Shown: positions 25,442 through 37,152, counted from the stretch's first letter. The stretch is 64,000 nt of DNA from Gyrodactylus bullatarudis (GCA_012064415.1 SSNU01000220.1:162604-226603); one strand, 5' to 3'. Notes: generated by a model not told the origin, from the letters alone. Translations and numbers: made by a program.

Positions 25442-26323
25442 ATCATTAATCTTCATATTTTTAATCATCTTGATAATCAGTTTATGTCCTCAAATTAAGA
25501 TGATTTCTCTCAAGTCCAGAATAAAATTTATATTCAATTTTTAAGATAAATAACTTAGAAGGTTCATTTTCTGACATGAAGAGAGCCTGATAAAAAATTA
25601 TGTAATGGCTAAGGCTTGAGAAATCAGCAAAACAATTCAATTTTTAATACTCGAATCTGATTGGTTGAGACGAATGGAGTAGAGGTTCGAAAACTTGCTT
25701 GGGGTAGAGCTATCTCGAGGCGTGATTTAGTAAACTCACTGTATTTAATAAAAATATTGAGGTTGAAAAGCTGGGAAATAGAAAATTCTCATCTTCACGT
25801 CAATCTCAGTTTTGTATAAAATAGTTAAAATTTTCTAAAATAGCAATAAATATTCTTAAAAGGAACTTGAACAACCAATTAATGCGACCTAGTACATCAT
25901 TATAATTTGAACAAAGAAATAAATATTCAATGATCACGATCAACAAAAATCAGAGGAATAAGTTAGCTCAAGTAACGAATTTCCTTAACCTTTATACTAG
26001 CTACAGCATAAATTCTACTCAAGATTCCTTTTGATAAGTAATTTCATTAAATAAAAAATAAATAATAGATTCCAAGTGGACATATTGTGACTGTAGTTTT
26101 ATTCTTGAGAGGAATTTGGCATTACTGTTATTTCTGATAATTATTACTTGATCAATAAAAGATATCTAAAGTAAATAATAAATCATAAAAAGAGCTATTG
26201 ACGTTTTTTTCACGAGACCATGTCAACAGAGCAATTCCATCTAACTGCTCAAATTTCCCGATGAAGATCATGAGGAAATTATTTTCGAACAATAATTTAA
26301 ATTTTATGCTACTAAATAGACGA
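25442..26323. other. Gene-free stretch with a solitary MITE end
   Basis: Contains a lone family terminus near 25785-25810 (AAATTCTCATCTTCACGTCA). Otherwise AT-rich without supported features. Confidence 0.4.
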
Positions 26324-26739
26324 AACTTTTAAAAATTACTAAAATCACCCATCGATATGATAATCTTCAAGAATTTTAATATTATCTCACCAAATTTCGT
26401 TTCAAAATACATTTTCATGTTTCTGGAATAAGATAAAACAAAATTGTAAAAAATTTCAAATTAAAAACGTTCAAAATTATAATATTCATGAAAAATAAGA
26501 GGAATTTCAATTTTAGCTATTGAAAAACGACTATTATTTAATTCGCTTTTGCATCTTTTCTGTAAGAGTTGAAATTATGAAAATAAAACATTAAAAAAAA
26601 GTTTTCAATTTGAAATTTTTACAATTTTGTTCCAGAAGCATAAAAAGGTATTTTTAAGCGAAATTTGGTGGGATAATACTAAAATACTCGAAGATTGAAC
26701 TTATCATATCGATGGGTGGTTTTAGTAATTTTGGAAAAT
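26324..26739. repeat. MITE-like foldback element of about 416 bp
   Basis: Left arm 26324-26468 and right arm 26604-26739 are imperfect reverse complements (CCCATCGATATGATAA versus TTATCATATCGATGGG; CACCAAATTTCG versus CGAAATTTGGTG). A degraded relative lies at 16.0-16.3 kb. No frame is preserved. Confidence 0.7.
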
Positions 26740-27311
26740 TTCGTTCTAGTCCGAAATAGGGAGCTATTGCTCTGGGAAATATAACTCTTCTGGATGAGTT
26801 TGGCAATTTATGATTCTTACAAACACCTCACGTTTTCAACATATTCTGGAAATCTTTTGAGGATTCAAAAGGCCCACTTTCACCGAATTAAGAAAAAATA
26901 TGAATACATTCCAAATTTCAATTAGTTGAAATTCTATTTTTTAGGATTAACATTAGATAAAGAAACCAATCACTATTCAATTTTTAATTTATTTCAATTG
27001 ATTTCAGATCGTTATTCAGATTTATTAATTTCCAAGCAGTAAAAATGGTAGACTTTCGCACGATATTGGACTGTTTCCTAAGTAACTTTTCTGATAAAAA
27101 TGACCGAAAATCATCTATCTATAAATAAATTCACAGCATTTTTGGTGAATTACTTCTACGGATTAATTTTAGTGACAGATATAATTAAAAAGATCTTCTT
27201 CCCAGCATGAATACATAAAAAACAACCGTCTTCAAAGCAGAACTATCAGGCATCTTCATGATGAGTTTTTTATTCATGGACGTTATTAAAGAACTATTGC
27301 TCAGCTTAGGA

Positions 27312-27467
27312 ATGCAGAATTTCAATGTTATTCTTCCTTCTTTCAGTCTTCTATTAACAGCAATAAGCTGCTGCAATTTTCAAGAGTCCAATTCAAATAG
27401 TCCTAGAAGAAATTTCTTTATCTCTGATCCTTATAGATTTGAAGATGAGGAGAATTATTTCTATTGA
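27312..27467 (+). CDS. Possible short secreted peptide precursor
   Basis: The ATG at 27312 gives 51 residues. A hydrophobic N-terminus (ILPSFSLLLTAISCC, about residues 7-21) looks like a signal peptide. It is followed by NFQESNSNSP, a dibasic RR, and NFFISDPYRFEDEENYFY to the stop. That layout, signal then spacer then dibasic site then acidic aromatic peptide, is what a small neuropeptide precursor looks like, but there is no C-terminal Gly for amidation and no known peptide family fits. An in-frame ATG upstream (27258) would add 18 residues. Chance is not excluded in a gene-poor region. Confidence 0.3.
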   Translation: MQNFNVILPSFSLLLTAISCCNFQESNSNSPRRNFFISDPYRFEDEENYFY

Positions 27468-28578
27468 ATCGATAAAAATCTCGTAAGTTGACGTGTGAAA
27501 TGAAATTTTCCAATCTTCCATGTCACATGTATTGAGCTAGGTGGAGGGGGGAAGGAACGAAGCTCAGGCTGTCAGATGATTTCTCTTGATTTCATTGACA
27601 AAGAAAATGATTTGATTTAATAATATCGTTGATTGATTTATGAAAAGAAATTAAATTTACAATTGAGTGAATTCTTGAAATTAATTAAAGAAAAGCATCG
27701 CGAATATAAGCGTTAATTTAATCAAAATAGCCTTAACTGATTCAAATAGAGAAGCAAGTTTTTTTTCTTTCAAAAAAGTATCGCCTTTTATTTCAATGTA
27801 ATTAATTCATTCAAGATGCCGTAAGTTTGCCGCAAACAAAATCTTTTAAATCCAATCTTTTAAATTCTTAGTTGCTTTGTTTTAAGTGAAGAGATAGAGC
27901 AGGGATTTTAGCATTGTCAGAATACAAAGGAAACTGATAAGTAGCATAAATTCTTAGTACTCTAATCAAGATCAAAAAATTTAGAAACTGCTTGTTAATC
28001 TTTAAACTTGTTTCAAATTGATATCATAACTGAAGAGAAATGACAAGATTGAAAGTAATTGTATTGAGATAATCAGTTTCCCTATCTAATCGTGATCCAG
28101 AATAAACAACTGTTGATCCCTCAACTTGATCAATAATCAACCAAATCAACACAAAAAATAGAAATTTTGCGCTTAAATCAGTCGGAACCAATATATTTAT
28201 TAAAGAAAGGCAGATTATTTAACGGATTTATATTCGCACAAAGATAAAAATCTTAAATGTGAAATGTTGAAATTGAGCCAACATTTTTCAATGGATTTTG
28301 CGCGGTAGAATTTGAAATTATTTTCTGAAAAACTTTTAGCGTTATTCAGTGACTTTTTACTACTAAAGATCGTGTGAACCATTCAATTTTGATTTTTTAA
28401 GAGAAGCGGTACTCTAATCTTGAATTTTTCCAAGTATAAAATGTTTACAAGAAATATTTCGTTCTAGGTGCTTAGGTAATGTAATCGAATGTAATCGATT
28501 AGCCCATTTCGCTGAATGTTTCAGCTTACAGATGATTCCCACCGTGACTAGTATGAAAGAAACTCTCAGAGAAATAAT
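27468..28578. other. Gene-free stretch
   Basis: AT-rich sequence with no frame, repeat arm or RNA-like structure that I can support. Confidence 0.4.
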
Positions 28579-28599
28579 TTAAGTATACAACTTTGGTGG

Positions 28600-28720
28600 A
28601 AATATACTTGCGTTATGTCCTCGTTTGGACTCTGCAGTATGCCACAACCTGGGATTTGAACTTAGGACCTCTCGCATTGTAGTCCACTTGTCCAACATCC
28701 CATGCGCTCTGATTATTTCT
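28600..28720 (-). mobile_element. tRNA-like SINE head or tRNA pseudogene
   Basis: On the minus strand a D-arm-like GATGTTGGACAAGTGGACTA and a B-box-like CTAAGTTCAAATCCCAGG are spaced as in a tRNA. The acceptor and anticodon stems are not convincing. It is more likely a SINE head or a pseudogene than a working tRNA. Confidence 0.45.
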
Positions 28721-29859
28721 ATATGCTCTGGAATACCCCTAAGGAATTCTAATAATTTCAATGAATTTTAAGGATGAATATATATACATTTATATTTTCA
28801 AAAATGGCCTTTTCTCAGTTCAAACTACAATTTCGCTGTTCCAATTGGATATTGTGTTCGGGATAAAAATATTAAAACTGATTTAGAGTGTTTATAGTAC
28901 AGTCTTTTATAATTTTATTATATACTCTATATATGGTCTGAATAATACTCCATAATATAAAGGGAATTTTTCTCTTTTATGCTATTGTAAAAGTCATTGA
29001 ATTTTCACTTTTTTCTTTGAATTGTAGAGAGAAAGATAGCTGTCTTCATTCTTCTTATGTTTATACTATAGAAAGCAAAGAAAAAATGCTAGGAGAATAA
29101 AATAAATGGATAAAAATTTCATAGAAGCAAGATCATTCCTTGTTGAGAGAAAAATGAATCAAATTTCAGTATTTTCCCAAGGTAAGAAAGTTTAATGTTA
29201 CAGTACTCTACAATACATGGAAAATTATGAGATATTTTCATATACTACTGTACGATCTTTTTCTTAAATAGGTGTCCCTATTTTGAATCGGTTTCCCTAA
29301 AGTTCTTAGAAAATTTTGATACCTTGATGAAAAAATAAGATATTTGTTAAAATCATAAACTACAAAATTTATCAAGAATAGTTTTAATAACGGTATGACA
29401 ATAAGAATGAAAAAATGCTTTTTTGTTTGATCATACAAAATTATTTAAACCGCCAAATGTTACTCCAAAATTCTTTATCACTCTTGTAATAATTTATTCA
29501 GCTCTGCTACTTTACTGGAAGAAATAAAGTAAATTCAAGTTAATATCATGAAAATAAAGCAATGAGAAAACCCTTATTCATCGCCCAAATATCAGGATTT
29601 AAATTGAAAAACTAACTTTCTTCATTCAAAATTATAGAGAATATCGATCAAATAATGAGTTTTTAGCTTAAGCCATTAGCGATTCTACATGAGAGACATG
29701 AAATTATCTTATTTTATAATGATAAATACAGAGAATTTTTTCACTAATAGAAATGTATTTAAAGTAAGTTTGAAAATAATTACATGTAAGAAATATCGTT
29801 CTTCCTCAGATTGAATTTAATAAAGCTTTTTGAGATTTTTTAAATGGTTTATCATAAAT

Positions 29860-30140
29860 CTAATAAATGATGAAAATGGAGAGAAAGCTCACAAAGGCTA
29901 AAGTAGTTGAAGATTACTCAAGCCTGAATAAATTCCAGTGTGATTGTGTTGCTTCGTACATAGGAAGAAAAATTTGGAAATTTTTCAAACGATCACCTCC
30001 GTAAGGATACTACGGTTTCTAAACATATTAAAGAGGAAAATCACGTCGTTTTAATTTCGAATTTTTCTGTGTTTTACAAAGTTACTCTAATAATCTTCAA
30101 TAACTTTGGCCTTTCTGTCCAATTTTATTATCATTGGGGA
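29860..30140 (+). pseudogene. Penelope-like element remnant (GIY-YIG endonuclease part)
   Basis: A broken (+) frame includes CDCVASYIGR, matching the SYIGR core of the GIY-YIG endonuclease of Penelope-like elements, and then FKRSPP, followed by stops and frameshifts. The same block occurs at 55.36-55.46 kb (CDCGASYIGRTIRKLSTRSN). A hammerhead-like motif lies about 0.7 kb downstream in the same orientation. Confidence 0.6.
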
Positions 30141-30685
30141 GTTTTATTCTTTATTCAGCTTGAATTTATTTTTAATTCTTAAACGTTACTTTATTTCTTT
30201 GATTAATTGTAGATAATGATTAAGTAGCTTTTTAAAGAGTTCAAACAAAGACTGCATGGCATTTTTCTCCAATTTTTCACGTTTAAACTTATGACCATCT
30301 TATAGAAACTTTTGCCTACATTCAAATCATACCGAATTTGACTCTTAAATGTCTTAGAATCAGGTTGAAAAATTGGTTTTTTTAAGTCCCCTTTCATGAA
30401 AGTGTGCTGTTTTGGTTTCTTGTGAATTGCATAACATTTTAGCAAATTTAAAAATAGTAGGTTCGGAATCTGCGTAAAATTTAAAACAATTTAAATTAAA
30501 CTTTAAATTATTTTTAAAGTGAGACCGCTGATAACCCTTATAAGCATTGCACATGATGTTTAATATATCTTTTCCTTCGGTTTAAAAAATGTCTATTCTA
30601 ACTAATATTTGGTAGAGGATTTGAGAATAAGATGAAAACGAATCAGCTCTAACTGTTACTGTAAAGGGAAAAAAACACAAAGGCA

Positions 30686-30890
30686 TTCAATAAAAATTTG
30701 TAAAAGTAGATTTAACCAAACATTTTCGTGTCTAAGATAAAATTAAAGAGAGTTCAGATTATACAAGCGTCCCATCCACTGAAGAAGGTACTTGACTATC
30801 TCAGTACCGAAACTTCTGGAAGAGGTTTTGGAAAAAGATAGGTTATATTCCAATTAAATCTACTTTTACTGATTTTTATTGAAGATTTCA
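30686..30890 (+). repeat. Hammerhead-like motif flanked by inverted repeats
   Basis: CTGAAGA at 30779-30785 is followed by GGTACT (30787-30792), a 10-nt loop, its complement AGTACC (30803-30808) and GAAAC (30809-30813). This is the core order of a type I hammerhead ribozyme, with one extra A before stem II. About 30-nt inverted repeats (TAAAAGTAGATTTA / TAAATCTACTTTTA) flank it. Penelope-like elements are known to carry hammerheads. Cleavage competence is unproven. Confidence 0.45.
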
Positions 30891-31379
30891 GATTCCATCA
30901 TGGAACAAAACAATTTTCCTATTGACACACGAGTATCGAAAATTGTATTCGTTACTTTGGTTATATTTCATTTGATCGAATATGAAAAAAGTATTCACTT
31001 CTAAACAAACTTCTAAAAATATATTGATCTATTGAAGTGAAAATAAAAGATTATTATCTTATGAGAGAGTATAAGCTTTGCCATTCCTGTGTGCAACTGT
31101 TGTTGAGAATTGATAAAAGAATTGAAAATTAGAAAATTCCTTCAATCATTTTGAAGGATGATTCGATTTTTTAGATATATCTCCTAATTCATTTCTATGA
31201 ACTAATGAAATTTTCTGTGACTCTCCAAATTAAATTTGTATGATTCAGAGAGTTATATGCCCACCTTGTGAAAGGAGATCAGGAGACTCAAAAATAAGTT
31301 AAATCTAAAAAATTAGAGATACATCAATCAGGCTTTAGACAAAATGGTTTTTACAAAATTTGGACGATGCATTGATTTC

Positions 31380-31893
31380 GAAGAGAAGAAATTATCGATT
31401 TCAAAGATTTGAAGCAGTTAAATGCAGATATTCGAGATCGGCATTACACAAAGAATTCGAATTCGGCTGCAGAAATTCGTTATTATTGTAGAAAATCGAA
31501 AATTTAAATTTATTGATTATTACCAAGGGGAATGATCCAAAATTTCAAAGTTTAACTTTTATGAAAAAATCAGATTCTTTTCTTCCTCCACGGCCCAATT
31601 CGAATTCTTTGTCTGATGCTAATCTCGAATATCTGCATTTAACTGTTTCAAATTATTGAAATCGAAAAAAATCTTGGGTTCAAAAGATGAAAAAGTGGAA
31701 ATATGGTGCTTTTTTGGAATTCGAAAAATGGCATAATTTTGATCAGATTTTTTCAGAAATATTTTTTTTAATTTCCACAACTTGTTGACTAATTGGAATT
31801 CGAAAAACAAATTTTTTCCTTACTTTCCGGAAAAAATATTGGATTTTTTGTAAAAAAAGTAAATTCCCATCTTCATTTCAATTAGGTTTACAA
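31380..31893. repeat. Foldback/MITE copy
   Basis: Contains the arms AAAGAATTCGAATTCGGCTGC and, reversed, CCCAATTCGAATTCTTTGTC, and ends with the family terminus AAATTCCCATCTTCATTTCA. Closest to the copy at 24.7-25.4 kb. Confidence 0.65.
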
Positions 31894-32959
31894 ATTCTTG
31901 ATAATAACGAATCCTCTTTGAGTTAATGAATTGTTTTACTGAGAGAATAGGCGAGTAAATACCAAGTAAATAGCAGAACTCGTAATAGAACAAAACGAAT
32001 TAATTCCACATTTGTCAAAAAAATGAAGCATATCAATCCACTAGAAAGAATATCATCTTAATATTTCAACGATTTTTCTTTAAAACATTTGAATTACTTT
32101 ATAATCTGATATTTGTAACATTTCATTTCAATTTTACGGTTTTTTCAGATTTTTCATCTTTAAATTTTGTTTAATATGCAAATGGTAATTTATGAGTTGA
32201 GAAACTCAGTTGAACAATATTTCTATTCGCACGTGAAAAAAATTCATTCTTCTGACTTCTCCGCATTAATTTAGAGATACTTAAGCACGTATTTCTTGTC
32301 ACCAAAAATCTTGATAAAACTCAACTTAAGTATCTGAAATACTCTTTAAAATAATACAAATAAAATTCATTCATGTTTGGACAATCAAAATACTCACCAG
32401 TGATACTACTGTTACATATATCACGAATCTGAAAAGAATTTTAAAATTTTTATATCATGTTTCTATATAAAATTTACTTTCTTATAAGTCTTTTAAATTG
32501 TAGGAAAAACTTTTTCCAACCCTTGACTGAATCACAGCCTAATTTCCATGATTTGAAGTCATTCTACAGAAAAATTCAATGAATTTTTCACTTTGAACAG
32601 ATTGAAGTAAAAAATTCATTCGGAACTTAGATAATAGAATACTTAAAAAGACACTCTTTTCATACCTGAAAGGTATATCTACTGTGTCAGTCCTAACAGC
32701 TTTAAAAAGATATTACAAAAGAGGTTGTAAAGAACAGATTATTTCCATCTTTTTAGAATTGTAATGCAAGCTATAATAACCTTTTTAAAGTAAAAGTAAG
32801 ACTTAAAATTCGAAAAAACACAAATATTACTCGAAATCTAAACGTTAAATCTAAGTTTTCACATTTTTAGAATTTTCCGATCTGCTGCCCATTATTTCAT
32901 TGAGTACACAGGAAAAAAGTGCTATTTTGTTAGAATGTACCTAATTAATAAGATGATTT

Positions 32960-33377
32960 TAACAAAATTATCAATTTTTTATCATGAATTCGAATTCGAT
33001 CCACATTTACGAAAAGAATTTTGAAAAAGTCAATTTCTATGATTTCTATGATCCCGATTCAATAAAGAAATCAAATATGCTGAATTGGATTTTTAGTAAA
33101 TTTTCATTTTTTGATCATTTTCCCCACTTGAAAATCGATGGAATTTTCATGATTCAAGATCCCTGACGAATTTATATAGTGTTAATCGGTTTTCTTGTTT
33201 TATCCTAAAGATTAACTTTTTTCCCACTTTGAAATCAGCAAAAATGGGAACTTGGCGCTACTTGGAGATTTGAGACTATTTAAAATTTTTTTCTCTTCAT
33301 ACCGTGCTAGTGGGGTTCCTGATTCAGATTCCAAAACATCTTGATCAAATTAGCTAACTCTTCATATTAACTAGCTT
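32960..33377. repeat. Foldback/MITE copy
   Basis: Begins in ATCATGAATTCGAATTCG, shares GATCCCGATTCAATAAAGAA and ends CTCTTCATATTAACTAGCTT, the family terminus in inverted orientation. The 60-codon frame inside it is a by-product of the repeat. Confidence 0.55.
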
Positions 33378-34397
33378 TAGCAAATTTTAAATAATCAATA
33401 AAAACTTACATCTAAATGAGTGATGGACTTGCTTGATTCCCCTGTGATGAGAAAGCCAAATATTACAAGAATGGAAATGTTCATAGTTATTTTTCTCTCC
33501 TTGCCTTGTTGATTTTCTTGTTTATGCAACTTTTCTATGATCTACTCAATCATGATCAGATTCTCATATATCCAAATAATTGACCAAACAATTGAGAAAA
33601 ATATCCTCTATTCAGAGTGTATCTGATGAAGAATTTAATAACAGCAGATTAAAATATGGATGAAACTCCAAGTATTTTCTTCAGGGGATAGATTATTTCA
33701 ATATAGGAAAATAAAAAAAACTTATTTGTAGTATGATGATTGAATAAAGGAATTTTATTGGTTAATTTTTGAATGAAAAAATATTTTTCCCATTCATATT
33801 GTATTCCTCCTATATTCTTTTATCCACCCTTTATTATTTATCAAACAAGGATACGTGCTACATCTCATTGTATTGTGTATGTTTTATGTATCATGAATCT
33901 CGTCATCAGTTTTACTAACTAGGTGGATTTCATGGATCAAGGAAATTTCGTAAAATTACTCGAACTATATTTTTCATTGCTTCTGAGATTAACTATATCG
34001 AGGAAATTTTCACATTTAAACGTTTCAATTATTTTCAATAATTACAATGTAGAATTTTAAAATTTTTTCAGACGGTAAACCTACTATCGATAAGTGTGGT
34101 CATTGGTTATTACTATATCCAATGGAAACCCAATTCCAGCTCAAAATTAATTCTTGAAAATCTTCTGTCTATTATGTCACAGGTTCAAAAAATTATCTGA
34201 CCTGTACTTCTGTATATATGAAAATAAATGATTTTAAGCGTAGAATGAGCGGAGATCCCAAGCAAAAATTCGAAATTATTTTGGTACCAGGCCTATTATC
34301 CATATGAACTCTAACTTGATGGAGATAGTCTTCTCACACTTCGATGTTAGAAATCATATAAGCAAGTGTCAATAATTGGATTAAATAATATTCAACT

Positions 34398-34490
34398 CAC
34401 GGTGGCAGATGTAGACACGCTTCGTCCTTATTAGAACCCAGGACTTATACGTATATGTGAGACAGTGCTTCTAATCACTAGGCCGAAATT
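34398..34490 (-). mobile_element. tRNA-derived SINE head
   Basis: Minus strand: GGCCTAGTGATTAGAAGCAC (A-box-like) followed about 35 nt later by CTGGGTTCTAATA (B-box-like). Stems are degraded, so it is not a functional tRNA. A terminus of the foldback family (CTTCATTTCAACTAGCTTTA) abuts it at about 34515-34535. Confidence 0.55.
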
Positions 34491-34907
34491 TTTCCTAACT
34501 TTTCGGTGAAAAATCTTCATTTCAACTAGCTTTAGATCACCTCAAATTAGAGGCAATCAACTCAAGAAAAAATTAGATTAATAAAGTTTCATGGATAGAA
34601 GAAAAATCTATAAAAAATTTTCTTACTATGTGAAAAATATCCAGCATACTAAATTTTCAGTGAGAACTAATTCACAAATTTAGATAGAAACTAGCAATCT
34701 TGATTATATAGCTTTTTTTCTAACTACACTATCTATCTCCAACACTAATAATTTTAGGTATCATTGGAAGGTCGCAAAGCATCGGATTCAAGACTAAATC
34801 AAAATACAGAACTATAGAATTTAATGTCTCTCAAAAATTTATTTAATTCAAATTTTTTAAATTTCATACATTTCTTTTAAATATGATAAACTTTCATTCA
34901 ATATTAT

Positions 34908-34913
34908 TTTATT
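34908..34913 (-). terminator. Poly(A) signal of the protease gene
   Basis: AATAAA on the minus strand, about 26-31 nt after the stop codon at 34939. Confidence 0.6.
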
Positions 34914-34938
34914 TTACATATTTTCTTTTAATCTCTGA

Positions 34939-35697
34939 TCATAGATAAGAAGCAATATAACTACCAATTAGTGAGAGCCTTGAGTATAAGACATAGTTTC
35001 TATAGCCACCACTAACAGTGCCGATAACTTGACCAGTTTCTGCATCGAGTAATGGTCCACCAGAGTCACCAGGGAGTGGGGATTGTACTCTACCATTTTC
35101 TGTGCTCAGACAAATACAATCGTTAAACTTTTGCATGACATCTTTGGAACAGGCGACAGTCCTTGAAACACCAGTCTTGAGAACACCTGAATTTCGGAAG
35201 GATACACTGTCATCTCTTCCGTATCCTATCATCCTGACGGTGAGACCGTCTCTAACTCTGCTCATATAATTAACTCTTGCAACCCTTATTCTAGGATTGA
35301 ATCTGAGTATGTCCGTTTCAAAGATGAGCATAGAATTGTCTAATGCATGGACAACATCTCCACGATATACTTGGCTCATTTTTTGGCAAACATTTTCAAA
35401 TTCTACAGGTACAAATGATTCGACGGCCTGAGCTATGTATTTAAAATTGTCATATTGGTTATCGGCCAGGAAATATGCCACTATTGTCGGGCTCTTTGAT
35501 GGACAAGTGCAATGAGCAGCTGTCATTACTACATTGCGATTAATCAGTGCGCCAGTACAAATACTAGTTTGTTTTCGGTCACTTAACAGGGCCATGTAAG
35601 GGTAATTTGAGGTTGTTTCAACTTTACCTCTGTGTACTGTCAGCTTGGCACTGTTACTAACAGCTAGAAATATAAATAGACCTATTAACAACTTCAT
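34939..35697 (-). CDS. Secreted chymotrypsin-fold (S1) serine protease
   Basis: 252 residues in one exon. Signal peptide at residues 1-17 (MKLLIGLFIFLAVSNSA). The catalytic triad is present: His62 in TAAHC, Asp120 in ALDNSML, Ser212 in PGDSGGPLL. The residue that sets specificity (six before the catalytic Ser) is Ser206, as in chymotrypsin-like enzymes. The Cys191-Cys220 disulfide of trypsins is missing on both sides (Leu208; no Cys in VSGGYRNYVLYSR). The activation site is unusual: VHRG stands where IVGG is expected, so zymogen activation may be altered or the enzyme may be weak. The Asp motif DNSML replaces DIALL. A digestive or immune-type extracellular protease is likely; a pseudo-protease role is possible. 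The gene has a TATA box and AATAAA of its own. Confidence 0.9.
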   Translation of the reverse strand: MKLLIGLFIFLAVSNSAKLTVHRGKVETTSNYPYMALLSDRKQTSICTGALINRNVVMTAAHCTCPSKSPTIVAYFLADNQYDNFKYIAQAVESFVPVEFENVCQKMSQVYRGDVVHALDNSMLIFETDILRFNPRIRVARVNYMSRVRDGLTVRMIGYGRDDSVSFRNSGVLKTGVSRTVACSKDVMQKFNDCICLSTENGRVQSPLPGDSGGPLLDAETGQVIGTVSGGYRNYVLYSRLSLIGSYIASYL

Positions 35698-35728
35698 GAT
35701 TTTTAAATTTACACGTGGAAAAGACCTC

Positions 35729-35736
35729 TATTTATA
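35729..35736 (-). promoter_or_regulatory. TATA box of the protease gene
   Basis: TATAAATA on the minus strand, 32-39 nt before the ATG at 35697. Transcription would start about 30 nt downstream, leaving a leader of only about 5-10 nt. Confidence 0.65.
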
Positions 35737-35922
35737 CTCGAAAATTTATTCAACTACAATAGTATATACTCCAACTAAAAATAGCAAGTCTTTTCTGTGA
35801 AAATCCATATCTCTAAACGTGTTTTTTTTCAATTGATTAAATAATATTTTGAGAAAGTTGAGTTGGAATAACTTTTGGAAAATAGCCAAAGCTACCGATA
35901 AATGTTGAACCTTGAGAAGTAC

Positions 35923-36423
35923 AGTTAATTACACACATGTTGGCTCTCTGGATGAATATATTTCCTACCAAAATTATATTTATACCTCTCTGCTCCTCTT
36001 CAGGTGACCAATAATAGGCATGAAAACCAACAACCAATAGAATTTGAGTATTTTCCTAACCAATTTTTCGTCCACTTCTCACCAACTCTAAGGCTATGCG
36101 GTACTCAATCAACTTGAAACTGAAAATTATTCAAAATTATAAAATTCCAATCAAGTATCGGAAATACTTGGTTAAAAAATTGAGAAAAAGATTTATGATA
36201 AATTTGATTTTAAGGAATGAGTAAAATTCATGTTGCATAAAAAATCGTATAGCTTTAGAGTTGGTGAGAAGTGGACGAAAAATTGGTTAGGAAAATACTC
36301 AAATTCTATTGGTTGTTGGTTTTCATGCCTATTATTGGTCACCTGAAGAGGAGCAGAGAGGTATAAATATAATTTTGGTAGGAAATATATTCATCCAGAG
36401 AGCCAACATGTGTGTAATTAACT
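35923..36423. repeat. Perfect 169-bp inverted repeat
   Basis: Arms 35923-36091 and 36255-36423 are reverse complements with no mismatch that I can find; the similarity fades outward from the inner ends (GGCTATGCG versus AGCTATACG). The spacer is 163 bp. It lies about 190 bp upstream of the protease TATA box. The frame inside the left arm (35837-36037) shows no protein-like composition. Confidence 0.9.
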
Positions 36424-36876
36424 GAAATCTCAAAAATAATTCCATATTCCATACAAGCCTTTCGGTATAAAATCATTATTATACGGGCTCATAACATTTT
36501 TGATTTCCATTAAATCTTTCATTTTTTCATCGATCAAACGATCTATACCTTTTTCAGGTCTAGTTCGTAGAATGAAGAAGTCAATTTTGTATTTTTTCAT
36601 TTTGTATTTGTAAAACTCAATTGTCTATTTAGTATGTAATTAAGGCTGAAAAAAAACAAAATTGAATTAACATGAATACTTCACACTGTAGATTTATTGT
36701 GGTTTTTTTTCAATTGTGCACTCGAAAGAGTAATTATAATAACTGTGGATTTTTTTTTAGATTTTTACAATTTTCAATTTCGTATTTTTTCAATTCTCTT
36801 TCATAAATATGAATAGTCTAGTTAGTTTTTTTATTTTTTCCTATTTGATTCTTTCTTCATCTCTTCATTTACCACA

Positions 36877-37152
36877 ATGTCTCCCTATCGTAAACATGAC
36901 AAAAAGGTAAGAGAGAAAATTCTTCAATTACATGATGAAGGCAAAGCATGGAGGGAATTTGCTGATAACTCTGATGTGCCTTATACAACAGCAAGATCAT
37001 GGATATTATCAGAACGACCTGCTCCAAATCCTAGAGGTGGTCCTAACAATATGAAGAAGTCTCAACAAATGGTCGACTCTTTAATTGATTTCATTGAAAA
37101 CAATAACCAAGCCACTCTGTCTCAATGTAAAGAAATGATTCATTCCAAATTT
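36877..37152 (+). CDS. Transposase, DNA-binding N-terminus (interrupted by assembly gap)
   Basis: 92 residues are readable. A basic N-terminus (MSPYRKHDKKVREKILQLHD) is followed by a helix-turn-helix (EGKAWREFADNSDVPYTTAR), then NPRGGPNNMKKS and a second helical region (MVDSLIDFIENNNQATLSQC). This is the paired-like DNA-binding part of IS630/Tc1-type transposases that recognises the terminal repeats. The catalytic DDE domain is in the N run, so intactness is unknown. After the gap the sequence resumes directly in the right terminal repeat, so the gap hides the rest of the gene. Confidence 0.75.

Noticed and set aside
28600..28720. Functional tRNA gene on the minus strand
   Set aside because: B box is good, but acceptor and anticodon stems are poor; SINE head or pseudogene is more likely.
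35837..36037. 66-codon minus frame upstream of the protease
   Set aside because: Overlaps a perfect inverted repeat, lacks protein-like composition and has no partner exon.
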